From Alligator mississippiensis (Eukaryota; Chordata; Crocodylia; Alligatoridae): 64,000 nt of DNA. Below are positions 32,510 to 44,573 of this stretch, piece after piece. Location of the stretch: contig NC_081824.1 of assembly GCF_030867095.1 (NCBI RefSeq), positions 54,222,882 to 54,286,881 of the forward strand, given 5' to 3'. The number at the start of each line of letters is the position of its first letter. Positions within the stretch are counted from its first letter, which is position 1. The notes beneath the pieces are model-generated. The model was not told the DNA's origin, did no database searches, and was given only the letters and a program-made list of their open reading frames with translations. The translations under genes were made by a program, and so were the position numbers.

Positions 32510-34100
32510 TACTGTGCCTAGCTCTGCCCCTCTGTTAGGGCTTTTGTCAGAGGCAGGCAACAATTACTCTGCTAGCAGCACTTCCAGCTGCTCAGAGCAC
32601 ACGCCCAAAATGCGCACAGCCCATTGAACAAGCACTTAGCAAGCCAATCACACAGGCAGCCCTGGGGCTCACTTACCTTCCCAGAGTAAGATCTGATGCC
32701 TGGCTCATCCCCTCCCCCCTCTTGCTTCTAGTGCAGTGCTTGCAAATTAGGCTGTTTACAGTCCCTATTCTATATGTTTTCTTGATATATTTGATATAAT
32801 TTTCCACATATAAAGTCTTATTATCAGAGGCTTGTCTTGAATTTGTTAGCCTTCCAATGCTGCAGCAGGAAGTTAAAAATCCGGGGGGGGGGGGGGGGGG
32901 GGGGGGTTAGCATCTTCTATCCTGCAGCCCCCTCCCTCCTCTTTACCATCAGTGCTGGCAATAAATCAGGAGTCTTGTATCTGTACAGTTTGTATAATTT
33001 TAAGACCAAATTTTAATATAGTCAAGTAAACACCCATGACACTTAAGTGATGTTAGCAGTAGTGGAAGAGCATATAGATGCACGTACAATTAGTTGCTTG
33101 TGATTAATGTTTGAGGTTGGCCAGTGTCACTGCATTTTTATTTGCTTAGGGTTGGGTTTACCACAGTTGTATCCTGCATTTGTTGCTCTGTACCATTGCA
33201 ATACTGGTAAAATACTGTATTACAAGAGATGAAAATGTGAGCTTTTCAAATTAAAGTGTTTAGTATGGTACATCAAGTTAGTTTCTTACACCCATCTTGG
33301 AGCCTGTAGTGAGGAACAGGATCAGGTGTTAAGATCTAGTCAGCATGCTTGTTTATAGATGTGCTGAATTATTAACAGAATAAAGTGGTACAGTTCTCTC
33401 ATGCTGGCAAACTTAAGTAATTGCATACATGTTTTGGCTCTGTGGCAAATCTCCCAATTTTCTGGTTGTACCTGGTTTGGCTTCCCTTCTTGTAGCAATC
33501 TGGTCAGCATGGTGTGCAGAGTGCTTTATGTGCATATTTATGGGCACACCTTTCTGCTAAGACACTGTGGGGTATCAGATGCCCAAGTTTTCCCAAGATG
33601 CACAGAACAGGGTAGAAATTATGACAGGTGTGAACTTAACATACACCAAACTCAAATGAATGCATTTCCTTAATACAAGCATGTTTATGTGGGATAGCCA
33701 AAAAGTGTCATGAGCATGTTAAAAAGAGTCTGAATTCGTAGGGTGGTTGTCCCTTAAATGCAGCTAGGGCTTTTTGTATTGCACTGTTGATCATTATAAC
33801 AGAACCATCCAGTACTTGCCTGCTGTTCCAAGGTCAAGTGGGTGCTGTCAGGGATTTCTAGAATGGGGTCTAGGAAGCAACTGATGCTTATACCCCTGCA
33901 CTTTCAATTCTCTTCCTCCTTTCTGTAAGGAAAATTATAATACTTGATCCTGCCTATAGTGGGATGGAGGAAGACAGAGAGACCATTTCCCTATCCCTAC
34001 CTGCTTTTACAGTCTAGTTATTTGCCTTTGCTAGTGTGCCCCAAATGTTTGGAGGCCATAAAGTCCATAAAACTAACACTTATTGTTTTTCCATTTATTT
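32510..34100. other. PHF3 intron 1, mostly unrecognised, with G24 run
   Basis: The part to about 32700 may still be CR1 5' sequence. A run of 24 G lies at 32883-32906. No exon or other repeat was recognised. Confidence 0.45.
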
Positions 34101-34336
34101 AGATTCCATGTTTACTCAAATACAAGATGACCCCAATTATAAGATGATCCCCTATACTGAAATTTATAACTTTTCCATAAACAAACAGATACAGTTTTCC
34201 AGGCTGTAACTGAGTTCCACTCCAGGGGTAGCCTTGATGACCCTGGAGCCCCCTTTGCCCAAGCAAGCCAGGTTGTTGGCAAGGGCTCTCTCCCTTTCAC
34301 TCACCTGCCACCCCTTGATGTTCTTGTGTTTTTTTG

Positions 34337-34373
<37 letters not shown>
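34337..34373 (+). repeat. A37 run
   Basis: 37 consecutive A residues, between tttttg and ggctgcc. Confidence 0.97.
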
Positions 34374-34376
<3 letters not shown>

Positions 34377-34473
34377 TGCCTCAAGGCTTACCAAGCTCGA
34401 TTTCAAGTTCCTGAGCTCAGTTTTCTGCTCTCGGCTTTAACAGCTAATTATGTGGCTCCACTGCTCCTTACAC

Positions 34474-35080
34474 TAGCAGTTCCCAACTTCTTTTATACCG
34501 TGGACTGGTAAACTCAGTCAAAGAATTTTGATGGATTGGGTATAGAAACAATCTAAATGTAAAATTTCCATTTAAATATGGAAATTGCATTTAAATATGT
34601 ACATGGGGGGGGCGGTGTTGCTAGGATCAGATTGGATTGGGGTACTGCAGCCACAGGCACCAGGGGACCCTGCAAGGGACGGGGCTACATGGGTGTGGCC
34701 TGGGGGTTCCCAGCCGAGGCTGCCTGGGAAGAAGGGGTTCCGCTGCCTTCCCTAGGAGCGGGCAGCAGAGCTGCCTCCCTGCCCTCCACCCAGGCATTTC
34801 CCTGCCTGAAATCTACCTGCTCCCATCTGTGGGCAGGGCTGGGGACTCCTGCCTGGCCCTGTACTGGCCCCAGCACCTGGTGTGCAGGCAGCACCTTGCC
34901 AGGTGCAGCCATAGCAGTGGGAGCAGGATGGAGTTCATGGAGCTGGCTACTTCCTTCCTGGGTCTGCCCCCCTGCCCAGTTTTAACTGCACACATGACTG
35001 CCAGAAGCAGAAGCCACAAGCCTGCAGCCAACCCTTTGTGTCCTAGTATAGGGCTGCAGCTTTGTGGTTGGGAACCTCTG
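34474..35080. mobile_element. 607 bp hAT-like element with exact target duplication
   Basis: The left end is TAGCAGTTCCCAACTTC and the reverse complement of the right end CAGAGGTTCCCAACCAC. ccttacac is duplicated exactly at 34466-34473 and 35081-35088. The AT-rich left arm is followed by a GC-rich core without transposase. Open frames through the core lack support. Confidence 0.9.
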
Positions 35081-35099
35081 CCTTACACCATGCTATGCC

Positions 35100-36230
35100 T
35101 TGCAGATGTTATCATTTAGTGGCTTTGGTGGGCATTTAGCCCCAACCCAACAGTAGATCACCTCAGGCCTCTATGCCTTTGTCAGGGTCTCCACCCTCCC
35201 AGCCTCAGCCCCTGTTCTCTTACTGGTTCCTTTTAACATAGGCCCACTGTGCTTGACTTGGCTTCTGGGTTCCAGCCCTAGACTGCTTAAACTGGCTTTG
35301 TCCTTTGTAATACACTTGCTAAGCCTGCTTTGGTTCCTGGGCCCCCCTGGCATTGTATATGTTCTTTCCATGCACAGGATACCCTGGCTCCACCCTTCCT
35401 GGGCACTAAGCCTCCTAGTTCTTGCCCAGCTGCTTCCCAATCTAGGCTTTAGTCTGTCTTTCTTCCTCTCTGGGCTTTAAGACTCCCCCCCCCCCCCTGG
35501 GTTTAGGTATATGGCATACCCCAAACCCAGGCCCCATAACAGGGCTCTAAACACACTGACAGGCCCCTGACAATCTCATTGTGGGTTAAACCACCAGTGT
35601 GCCCCTTAGGCACCCCACTTTAGGTTAAACCCCCAGGTTCTTCTCAAGCACCTTGCCATGGCCTCTGCTCACTCCCCTTTCAACTGGTTCCAAACTACAG
35701 GTTGTAAACTGTAACAAAAGGAAGAAGCACGCCAGCTGTAGCAACTTAACCTGCTCTAGGTATAGCAAATTATATCAAAAGCATCAAGTCTGCCACAAGG
35801 CTTCCTCTTACCAAGCAGCTGTGTTTCTCTGCAAGATGCCAGTATTCAGCTGGTATTTCTTACAGCAGCTCTACAGTTTTCCTGGCCTGAAGCTCTTCAT
35901 GCAGCAGTTCACAGGGCTAGACTGCCTAGCTAGTTCAAGCCCTGGGCTTATATGCTTCCAGTCCGGCCCCCTTTCTGGTCAGGTGGGTCCCTAATTACCC
36001 TCAGGGTTTCCTCCTTATGGCCTAATAACTGGTTGCCATGGCAGCTTAGACCTGCTGCCCAGCATCCTCCTGCTGCACAAGTTAGGCAGCTCTGCTCTGT
36101 TAGCTTGTTTTGTGTCTTGGTAGGTGTACTGTAAGCAGTAGTAGCTGCTAGTCTCCAGCTGCCTGTTCTCTTGCAGCCAGCTTTCCGTTGCTGAGGATAT
36201 ACTTCTTTGGGCAGCAGCTTAACAATAGAC
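35100..36230. repeat. Unclassified moderately GC-rich block
   Basis: The text has repeat character (for example ggttaaaccaccagtgtgcc followed by aggttaaacccccagg, a loose internal duplication at about 35585-35640). An LTR origin was considered, but no paired ends or coding parts support it. Several short open frames have no recognisable product. Confidence 0.35.
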
Positions 36231-36339
36231 ATCTATTTAATAAGGCTTTTTTGTATGCTATGCAAGATGAGGGGCTTTTCCCACCGGGGGGGAACCTTGT
36301 CTTATATTCAAGTAAAGGCAGTACTCACCCCTCATTTTT

Positions 36340-37078
36340 GAAACCACAAGATAATTTTCAGTTTTTCACCAAGGTTTGCAACAGAGAGTAGGGCAGGCCT
36401 TGCCACAGAATTCATGTGCTAGTAAAGTTTACTAGTAAAGTTATATTATACAGCAGAGCAACTTCAACTAAAAATGGTAAAATTTTAAGTCAGTGATAGA
36501 CTTTTTCATTGACTGACTTGTGGCCATCATTTTGGACACAGCACGTGCATTTGTTTATAGAAATACAGTAAATTTACTAAGCACAATGCTAGGTGTGGTA
36601 TGTTATTAGGTAAGCCTCATATCACACTATTCCATGTAGATTTTCAGCTCTTGCCAAGTATTATTCTCCATTTTTGCGCCCAGTCCTGCTAGCTCTTTTG
36701 ATTTAATTTATGTTAGTGTATTGACATTAGTGGTAATTGACAGCAGTCAGCCACTTTTACTTTTCAAATTGAAGCGAAGAAATGTTTTAGTTTATTATTT
36801 GTGCATATAATATATGTATATCCGTTTTGCTGGTGAAAGATTAGCCTTTAATAATAAGCTTATGTACACAAGCTGATAGAGAAAATAATTTTTGAAAACT
36901 CAGCTGTTAGGTTTACAGGAATTTGTTCTAAGCCATAAGTAGATATTTATTGTTAGAATTCTAGCAAATCTTAAGCATTCTTTAAAAAACCTCAAGAACC
37001 AGAACAACTTGTTGGTTTCTTGGGTGATTTACAGTTTGTAGTTTATTTTCTTATCGTATTTTTCTTGTCTTTCTATAG
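36340..37078 (+). other. PHF3: End of PHF3 intron 1
   Basis: AT-rich sequence ending in a strong pyrimidine tract, tttttcttgtctttctatag, before the ATG exon. Nothing else was recognised. Confidence 0.6.
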
Positions 37079-37347
37079 GGCTGAAAGATACACAGGAGTC
37101 TTCATGGATATAGTTGATACATTTAACCATTTAATTCCTACTGAACACTTAGATGATGCCCTATTTCTAGGATCCAACCTGGAGAATGAAGTCTGTGAGG
37201 ATTTTAGTACAAGTCAAAATGTCTTAGAGGATTCGCTGAAGAACATGCTCAGCGATAAGGATCCTATGCTAGGATCTGCAAGTGCCCAGTTCTGTTTGCC
37301 TGTTTTGGATAGCAATGATCCCAATTTCCAGATGCCTTGTTCAACAG
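37079..37347 (+). CDS. PHF3: PHF3 first coding exon (ATG at 37104; residues 1-81 and part of 82)
   Basis: PHF3 is a nuclear regulator of RNA polymerase II. Its SPOC domain is known to bind the phosphorylated C-terminal repeat of the polymerase, and it also carries a PHD finger and a TFIIS-like domain, all encoded beyond this window. The exon has 25 bases of 5' UTR, then ATG 37104 opening MDIVDTFNHLIPTEHLDDAL and continuing through LEDSLKNMLSDKDPM to MPCST. This is almost identical to what I recall of human PHF3. The frame is also open upstream through the intron, but conservation starts at this ATG. G at +4 is favourable and T at -3 is not. The exon ends ACA G|gtaaat with Val82 split. Confidence 0.96.
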
Positions 37348-38440
37348 GTAAATCTTACAATTTTTTAAGATTACAGTTAAAAAATACAATAATAGTGCCA
37401 TCCCTTTTTGCTAATGTAAAACAAAATGAGTTGGGGTTTTCCCCTTCTCTGTTTTATGGATTAGGTCTCAGGCATTAAAACTCCCTTCATTTCTCTTGAA
37501 GGTAACAATATTTACAAAAGGGGACTTCATGCTTGTGATAGAGGGAGGTACAGTCTGAATCCTTCTTAGGCTTTTCTTTATGTGTCCATTTTTCCCCAAT
37601 CAAAGTAGTAATATGCTTTACTTTTACTAGTTAGGTGTATTATTTATGTAATCAATTACTTTTTAAAACTGAAGTAACACAGAGTTAGTAATAGGGGTAC
37701 TTGAGTTGTACAATCCATTGTTCTAGTTTCTGGGACACAGTGATAGTCTTAGTTTTAGTGCTGAGATGATACCAGAAACAGTGAAAGTGCTTTGCGGTCT
37801 TTGGTGGCCATAGGTGTAATTTCATTTTATATTAACATCTTTAAAAGTTACTTAAACATTTATCAACTTATTCTGAGTAAGTCATGACCATGAGAATTAC
37901 AATTAGCACTTGAATTATCTCTCAACAGAATTGTATATAGCACTTGAATTATGTTGTCACACTTAGCACTTGAATTATTTCTGCAGGACATAGAATGAAC
38001 TACAATCTCCACTCAGCTTTCTGTTTTGTAGCAGCAGCTAACAGCAAATCCAGAAGATAATGATTAAAACAATTATAAATTTGAACTATAAAAGAAAGCT
38101 AAGCAGCTGACTCATTTCTTTTTTTATAATGACTAAAGACAGTTTCAGGTAATATTGTCCCTTGCCTCCCATTTTTTTATCATTCTTTCTACACTCCTGC
38201 AATACCATAATTCCAGCTACCACCTCCCAAATAGTAATCCTGTCTATTTTAATGTAAAAAAAAAATCAAATATTCACTTTTGTCTTTATGCTTATGGACT
38301 GTGGCAAAAATTGGATTATATGAATAGTGATGAGGCAAAGGCTGTAATTGAACTTGTAGCTCATTTCTTCTGCTTGGGAAGGCAGGTACTTCTGCCAAGA
38401 TGAGTCAAAAGTTTACATAGTCCTGATTATACCTGTGTTC
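37348..38440. other. PHF3 intron 2, first kilobase, nothing recognised
   Basis: AT-rich; no repeat or extra exon seen. Confidence 0.5.
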
Positions 38441-38442
38441 TG

Positions 38443-38445
<3 letters not shown>

Positions 38446-38478
<33 letters not shown>

Positions 38479-38500
38479 CATAAATACATAAATAAATAAA
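38446..38500 (+). repeat. (TA)n and (AAAT/AATACA)n tract
   Basis: A TA dinucleotide run to about 38474 grades into taaataca/aataaata units. Confidence 0.95.
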
Positions 38501-38601
38501 ATGTGTGTTTGTACAGGTATATATATATATGTAATTTATATATAATGGTTTGAAGACTTATGAAGAAATGGACAGGAGTAATACTAACAGACATAAATTT
38601 G

Positions 38602-39659
38602 TAGAGGTGCACTGATACATCGGTCCAATATCAGATCGATATTGATATAAAGAAAATTGGCTGTATCAGAAATCGGCCCTGTAAAACATCAGCCAATAAT
38701 TTAGACGATAAATGCCTGTGAGTGCGCACAGCTTCAGTATAGCATGCAGGCAGTGAGGAGCAGAGCCCGACAGCATGAAGAGCTGCGTGCAGCTGGTAAG
38801 TTCATTGTGGTGAAAGGGGAGGGAAGGGCTGTGGGGGGCGGCAGATCAACACCCCCTGCAGTGAGGGAGAGACTGGCGCAGAGGCTGGGGCAGGCGCTGC
38901 CCAGCTGGGGTGGTTTGGGGCACAGAATGAAGCCATGGCTCATTGGGTGGAGAGGACGGGGACAGATGCTGCAGCTTGCACCCCGGGAGGGTGAGGGGGG
39001 GTTGTGCTCCCTGGATCTGTGTGGGGTGCAGCAGGAGGGCTGCATCTGCGGGCTGGAGCCGGGGCTGTGCTGGGCTCTTCTTGGCGGGGGCTACAGAGGG
39101 GGCTGCAGCCACCTCAAATTTTACCATAGCCCCCTCCTAGCGCTGTCGCTGCACGTCTGGTGCAGCCCAGGCTCTTCACGGCATGTGGGGGAAGGCGGCG
39201 GTTGAACTGGGAAGAGCCAGGGCTGTGCCAGATGTGTGGTGGCAGTGCTGGCAGGATGCTCTTGCAAAATTTGGGGTGCTTGAAACCCCCTCAGATCTGG
39301 GGGGGGGTCACACGCTCCCTCCCCCCCCATGCCCTCCCAGGATGCACACAGTGGCAGGAGCCGCCCCTCCCCTTCCCCTACCCCCCACCAGCGACCCGTG
39401 GCTCTGTCCCACAGCTTGCCCCACTCTGGCTGGGCTGCGCCTGCCCCAGCCCCTGCCCCAATCCCTTCCTCACCACAGGGGGCGATGATCTGTCCCCCTC
39501 AGGCCCCTTCCCTCCCTCTTCCCCTTCTACCGCAACAGACTTACCAACCGCACGCAGCTCTCCATGCTGTATCGGAAATCGGATCAGTATCAGCCGACAT
39601 ACTGATAGCTGATTTTTAAGGAAGCATCGGTTCCCAAAATGTCTATCAGTGCACCCCTA
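38602..39659 (+). mobile_element. hAT family A, copy 3
   Basis: It starts TAGAGGTGCACTGATACATC and ends atcagtgcacccct plus a, with the family's AT-rich arms (atcggt/ccgat words) and GC-rich core. The flanks taaatttg and aaaatcta agree at 5 of 8, so the duplication has decayed and the copy is probably older than copies 2 and 5. No transposase. Confidence 0.88.
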
Positions 39660-39664
39660 AAAAT

Positions 39665-40540
39665 CTAACCATATTTTATCAAAACCTTTTACTATGTAAC
39701 TTCCGCTACCCTGCCTCCTGCCCCCTGTACCCTCCAAGAAGTCATGTACTCAGGCGTCCTTGTACTATGGCCTGCTGCATGTAAATTCTATTACAAAATT
39801 CCTGGGTTATATAATACTCTGGTATAAATTCTGTGCATGTTTTGTTTAGATAAGTGCAGATGTTAAATTTTGGAGTGTGAAAATATATATTATAAGACAG
39901 TAACACTTGTATTTTACTTTTATATTAAATGCAGTGTATTTCATGCAGTTCTTATGTTTACTTCTCCATTTCAGTGTTTTGTGTAGTATGACCTATCAGG
40001 GAAAAGGCACAGGTCAGGTGCATGGAATAGAGTTAACACTGGCAAAGTAACTGGATGTTTCGGCAAAAGTTATCAGCAGTGGAATTAGTAACAATACTGA
40101 TATTTAAATTATCATATTTAATTTTCAAGCTTGTCACCCTATTATAATGAATGGGTCGCTTTACCTAACTTAGAGCTATTGTTTCAGACTCTTTGAAGAC
40201 TCAAAGACAGCTTGTTTTTACTCAGTTCACAATTTCAAGATTTTCTTTGAATCCCTAAAGGCTGAGGCACATTTTTTGTTTTAAGCAAAAGCTTAAATTT
40301 TGGAATACGATTCTGAAATCCAGTATGGATTGAGTGCAGTGTCTTGCTCTCCTTTATAGATCTCAAGGACTGTCTTCATATTTTAAGATAGGAATTGCCA
40401 GTGGCAGTCTACGGTTTGCTGTTGGGAATAACATTATTTGGTTCCAAACAGCGTATTTGTGTCTTACTTCCACTGCTAAAATGTTCCGATAATTGATGGC
40501 TCATCTGGTAAGTCTGAGAAGTTATGCAGATATATTAGGA
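39665..40540. other. PHF3 intron 2, nothing recognised
   Basis: AT-rich, unique-looking sequence. Confidence 0.5.
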
Positions 40541-40550
40541 TCTAGACCGG

Positions 40551-41015
40551 GGTGGGCAAAATATAGCCCATGAGCTGGATCTGTCCTGCCAGCTGATTGG
40601 ATCTGGCCCACAGGGTGTGTCTGCCAATTGACTGAATCCCGCCCGTGGCTGCCCCCACACCGCTTTGCATGGGACCAAGCCCAACCCCTGGTGGGAGATG
40701 GCAGAGCTCAGCCCCATGCAGAGTGCCACAGACCTCACCGCCCAGGTGAGCTATGTTGCACATGCTCCCCACCCGTGCCTCCCTCCCCCCCCACACACAC
40801 ATGTGCACACGGGTCCCCCTCCCCCCACTCCTCCACAGAGCAGGAGTGTGCAGGGAGCAGATTGCCTATCTTGTTTTCAAACACCACTACTCACCAGTCC
40901 CCCCACGGCCCCATCCCACGTACGGAGTTTTGGTGAGCTGTTTTGCGAGGGGTGGGGGGATGTTGTTGATCTGGCCTGCAACAGCTTATCAAAACTTCCT
41001 ATGTGGCCCCTAGGC
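40551..41015. mobile_element. hAT-like repeat (CGGGGTGGGCAAAATA end)
   Basis: The left end CGGGGTGGGCAAAATATAGC is the reverse-complement form of the family B right end, followed by ccatgagctggatctg and gatctggcccacaggg. The right arm contains gatctggcctgcaacagc and tatgtggcccctaggc, but a clean terminus was not found. The core is C-rich. Confidence 0.55.
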
Positions 41016-41465
41016 TCTTGTAGAAAATGGTCATTGAAGGTGATACATTGCTGTGCCTCCTGACCCAACTCTTCTTAATTCTGTTTGGGTCTTTTTACTG
41101 TAACTGCTGTCTAGTAGTGAATTAGGCAACATGACTATATGAGTCACATGTTGTCTCTCCATTTCTCTCCCCAGGGAGAAGTGTGTGCAGTGGGGTGTCA
41201 TATTTTGGTTAGGCTTTAGGGTTTTCTCTTTAAATGTGCACATTACTATGTATTGTTGTTAAAGAAGGAAAAGTCAGAAAAGTGCATGTGCACTTGAATG
41301 GATAACGATAAGGTTTCTGATGGTTCTAAGTTGCAGTAGGAATTTATTCTACAGTCTTGGACTGGATCCAGAGAAAAATCTATCTGCAGAAGAGATTTAC
41401 TCTTAGAGAATTGCATTGTGTCTTAGGTCTTCATCTTAAAACTTCAGGCAGTCTCTTAGGCAGGC

Positions 41466-43085
41466 AAGGTTTTTTTGGTTAGATGTGACATCTTTTATTA
41501 GACTAACTGAGTAGTTGGGAAAAAGTTCTTAGCAAGCTTTCAGGCACAGTCACCCTTCATCAGGCATAGGGAGTCTCTGCTGGTCTAAGACTCCAAGGAA
41601 TGAGAGAAGCTAAAAGTATGGAGGGATGTCAGTGAAAATGTAAATAGGTAGAGATAAGCAAGACAAAAGGTAAAGCAGGGGAGGCAAGGGGGAAGAGAGC
41701 AAGGGGAAAGGGGGGGGAGGTCAGAGGGAGACAACAGTGATATAATACAAGGTGGAAAAAAGACTGTGAAAAAGGGAATAGCTGGAGATCAGGAAAGCAG
41801 GAATGAGAGAAGCTAAAAATGTGACAGGATGTCAGTGACAATATAAAAGGGCAGGAATTGGAAAAACAGAAGGTAAAGCAGGGAAGGGAGGGCAAAGAAA
41901 AACGGGACAAAAAAGGCCAAAGGGGGAAAACAGTACAGTGGTAATACTGTGAAAAAGAGGCTATAAATAAAAAGGAAATGGTAGGGAACCAGGAAGAAAA
42001 AAGGCAGAGAAGAAGGGGAGGGGAGAATGGTTGGGGATAAAAGAGAGATGTGAGAGGTCAGGTCAGGCAGGTACCAGGTGAATCAGATGTCAGGCAGGTT
42101 GTAATGTGTCATAAATCTAATGTCTGTATTGAGTCCATGATTTTTAGTACCCAGTAGGTTGATGAAGTGCAGTTTGTAGGCTCATATATGAAAGCTGTGT
42201 TGTAAATTCCCTTTGAGGATTAGAACTGAGAGATAGGAGAGGGAGTGATTGTCCTATGAGAAGTGTGCACCACAGGTAGTTGGGTATTCTCGTCTTTGAT
42301 AGATTTTTGGTGTGCACTCATTCTGGTGCGCAGTTGTTGTCTGGTTTCTCCTACATATTTTCCATCAGGGCATTTGGTGCTCTGGATGAGATGTATAACA
42401 TTTCTGGAGGTTCAGGTGTAGGATCCAGGAATGGTGATGGTTCTGTTGTGGGATGTAGTTATTGTTGGGGTGGTGGAGATATGTTGGCAGGTTTTGCATT
42501 GCTTGTCCTGGCATGGTCAGGATCCTTTTGACGTGGTTTGGTCATAGCGAGTTTGCTTCTGGTGATGATGTTGGTGAGCTTCAGTGCTTGTTTAAAGGCT
42601 AAGATGGGTGGTTCTTGAAAGATCTCTTTAAGAATGGGGTCTTCTCTAGTATAGGTTGCAGTTGTTTGAGGATTTTCCGTGCAGGTTCCAGGGAAGGATG
42701 ATATGTCATCATGGCATGCGATTTGTGGGGATTTTCTTTTTTGTACTGCAGCAAATTTTCATGAGGTATCCAGGTGGCTCTTTCAAAAGTGTGATCTCTT
42801 TCTCTCTGGAGGAGTGTCCTTGTTGGCTGAAGGCCCTTTTGAGATTTGTCAGGTGGCGATCATGGATTCTCCTTGCTGCAAATTTGGTGGCATCAGAGAG
42901 CCTGGCTGTAAATTACAGCTTCCTTGGTGTGTTTAGGGTGATTTGCGTGTTCTGTGTAGATATGTATGTTGGTCCATGGGTTTCTTGTGTATGATGGTTT
43001 GAATTTTACTATCTTGGATGTTGATCATGGTGTCCAAAAATGAAGTGCTGGTGTTAGAATATTCATGCGATAGTCTGATGGACCC
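41466..43085 (-). mobile_element. Penelope-like element, GIY-YIG end and tail
   Basis: The - strand encodes, in order, STSFLDTMINIQDSKIQTII (near 43030), a Cys-rich linker with CQDKQCKTCQ-like text (near 42500), and VIHLIQSTKCPDGKYVGETR followed by RMSAHQKSI (42290-42400). The last is the GIY-YIG type endonuclease of Penelope-like elements (LIQ…KYVGETRQQLRTR). The tail follows at 41466-41600. The part between about 41600 and 42090 is purine-rich with a repeated aatgagagaagctaaaa unit. The reverse transcriptase is mostly absent, so the copy is 5'-truncated. Reading frame is not continuous over its length. Confidence 0.85.
41598..41900 (+). repeat. Imperfect direct repeat within the Penelope tail region
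   Basis: The unit rgaatgagagaagctaaaar occurs near 41597 and again near 41803, each followed by gg(a)gatgtcagtgaMaat and, further on, aaaaggtaaagcaggg. The period is about 205 bases. Confidence 0.75.
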
Positions 43086-43089
43086 CTCT

Positions 43090-43260
43090 GGGCTTCTGCT
43101 TGTCCCATCACCCAACTTGGCCAGGGCCCCACTCACCCCAGCCCCTGCTCACTGTGGGGGCCTCGGTCTCCCCCACTCCCACGGCCCTTACCTCTCACTT
43201 CCCCTTGCCCCTTCCCCCATGGACTTACCTGCTGAGGGAGGGTGGGGGGTACACCCCCCC
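43090..43260. mobile_element. Fragment of a hAT family A core
   Basis: The text cactgtgggggcctcggtc, then cttcccccatggacttacc, matches the C-rich part of family A cores (compare about 46990-47110 and 56020-56100). No termini are present. It abuts the Penelope element. Confidence 0.5.
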
Positions 43261-44320
43261 CCGAAAATTTTGTATCCCTCTGCCTACGCTTGTATGCAAG
43301 AGCTTGATATCAGTGGCTGCTTACATAGCCATATACACACATTCAAATGATCTGGGAGAATTAAGATCATTCTGATAAATTGAGCTGAACAGACATTCAA
43401 ATTCTGAGAGCTTGTGGTGTTGATGCTATTCAGCCAAAGGGCCCTTGTGCAGCACATCTTGGTGCACTCTACAGACTCCCTCAGTCTACCCTATTGCTCA
43501 GTTAGTCTGTCTCCCCCTGCAGTATAATGTGAGGATTGTGAAGCAAGTGTATTCTGCTTCCTACTTTGCTGGAGCAGTAGAGTCCAGCATGCAATACAAC
43601 CTCCCACATGGGAGGGAGGAGCAAAGCACCCTGGGATGCTGGAGGACTGTGTTGTGGCTTCTCTCAGAACAGAATACATACAGACATTTGCTTTCTCAAG
43701 AGAAACTCTCCGGGAGTGATTTAACCCTGGTTGTACCCAGTTTATTCTTTTCCTGGAGTGGTCACTTTCTCTTTGAGAGAGAAATCCTGAAAATCTGTAT
43801 ACTTGTGGTTTCTCCTGGGAAAGCAGTGATTCTCCCAGGAGAAACTGAATGTGTCTGTGGCCAGTGAGGAATCCAGGAGTACCCCTACATTACATACTAA
43901 ATTGACCAGGGATGGACATGTTCCTTCAAAATACTTTCCTTTGCCCACCAGTGTCAACATTGTAACTCAGGTTCAAGTTCAGCCAGCTGTTCTTCAAGCA
44001 TTATGCTATCTTGGTAGTAGTGATAAAGCCCTAGATTGTTATGGTAAGTAGAGCATTATGTTATCTGTATGTTGGTACTACTTAAGTGCAAGTCCTCTCA
44101 GGAGCTACCCTGGTTCATCTCAGGGTTGTATGTAGAGGTTGAATAGGACCAGAGAGATCTTTGTAGGTTGTACAAGCAAGGAGGCTTGGGGTGAAGGTTT
44201 AAAACCTATCACTGTTCATTTGGTGTGTCCCTCCAGGAAGGGCTCAAACCAAATAAACACCTTACCCAGGTCCCTGCCACCTCTCAGTGGCCAACTCCAG
44301 CAATATTTCTCGGTCTGAAA

Positions 44321-44573
44321 CAGAGATGTCCAGCATGGCCCGTGGGTTGCATCTGGCCTGCAGAGGTGTCTCATCTGACCTATGAGGCTTCTTCAGGGCC
44401 TCATAGGGCCCTGCCAGAGGGCTCTTCTGCCAGAGCCCCTGTGACAGCAGCATTAATTCCCTGGGTTCTGGAGCCATGCAGAAACACCAGCTCTGGCATC
44501 CACAACCATTATTGCCATTGCTGCTGCTCACAGGCTGTTCAGTCTCTTGGGTCCAACGAACTTGATGCTCCTG
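44321..44573. mobile_element. Probable 253 bp hAT-like element
   Basis: The left end is CAGAGATGTCCAGCATGGCC and the reverse complement of the right end CAGGAGCATCAAGTTCG. The flanks gtctgaaa (44313-44320) and gtttaaag (44574-44581) agree at 5 of 8. The text gtgggttgcatctggcctg is typical of this class. Degraded, boundaries tentative. Confidence 0.5.

Larger units (their letters stand above)
34107..36330. mobile_element. Probable 2.2 kb TIR element with nested insertions
   Basis: The left edge reads TGTTTACTCAAATACAAGATG and the reverse complement of the right edge GCCTTTACTTGAATATAAGAC, sharing TTTACTYGAATAYAAGA with few changes. The left arm continues accccaattataagatga, a motif recurring at 61748. 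It contains an A-run (34337-34373), a hAT with an exact duplication (34474-35080) and an unclassified block at 35100-36230. The span is inferred from the two edges; a target duplication was not defined. Confidence 0.5.
18069..37078 (+). other. PHF3: PHF3 intron 1
   Basis: Inferred 19 kb intron between the CpG-island exon and the ATG exon. Much of it is transposon sequence, annotated individually. No other coding exon was found in it. Confidence 0.6.

Noticed and set aside
35100-36230. Possible LTR or other retroviral fossil
   Set aside because: No paired terminal repeats, primer site or coding parts could be seen, so it is left as an unclassified repeat.
37020-37103. Upstream in-frame ATG for PHF3 giving a hydrophobic leader
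   Set aside because: The leader is the intron's pyrimidine tract; the splice acceptor at 37078 and conservation place the start at 37104.
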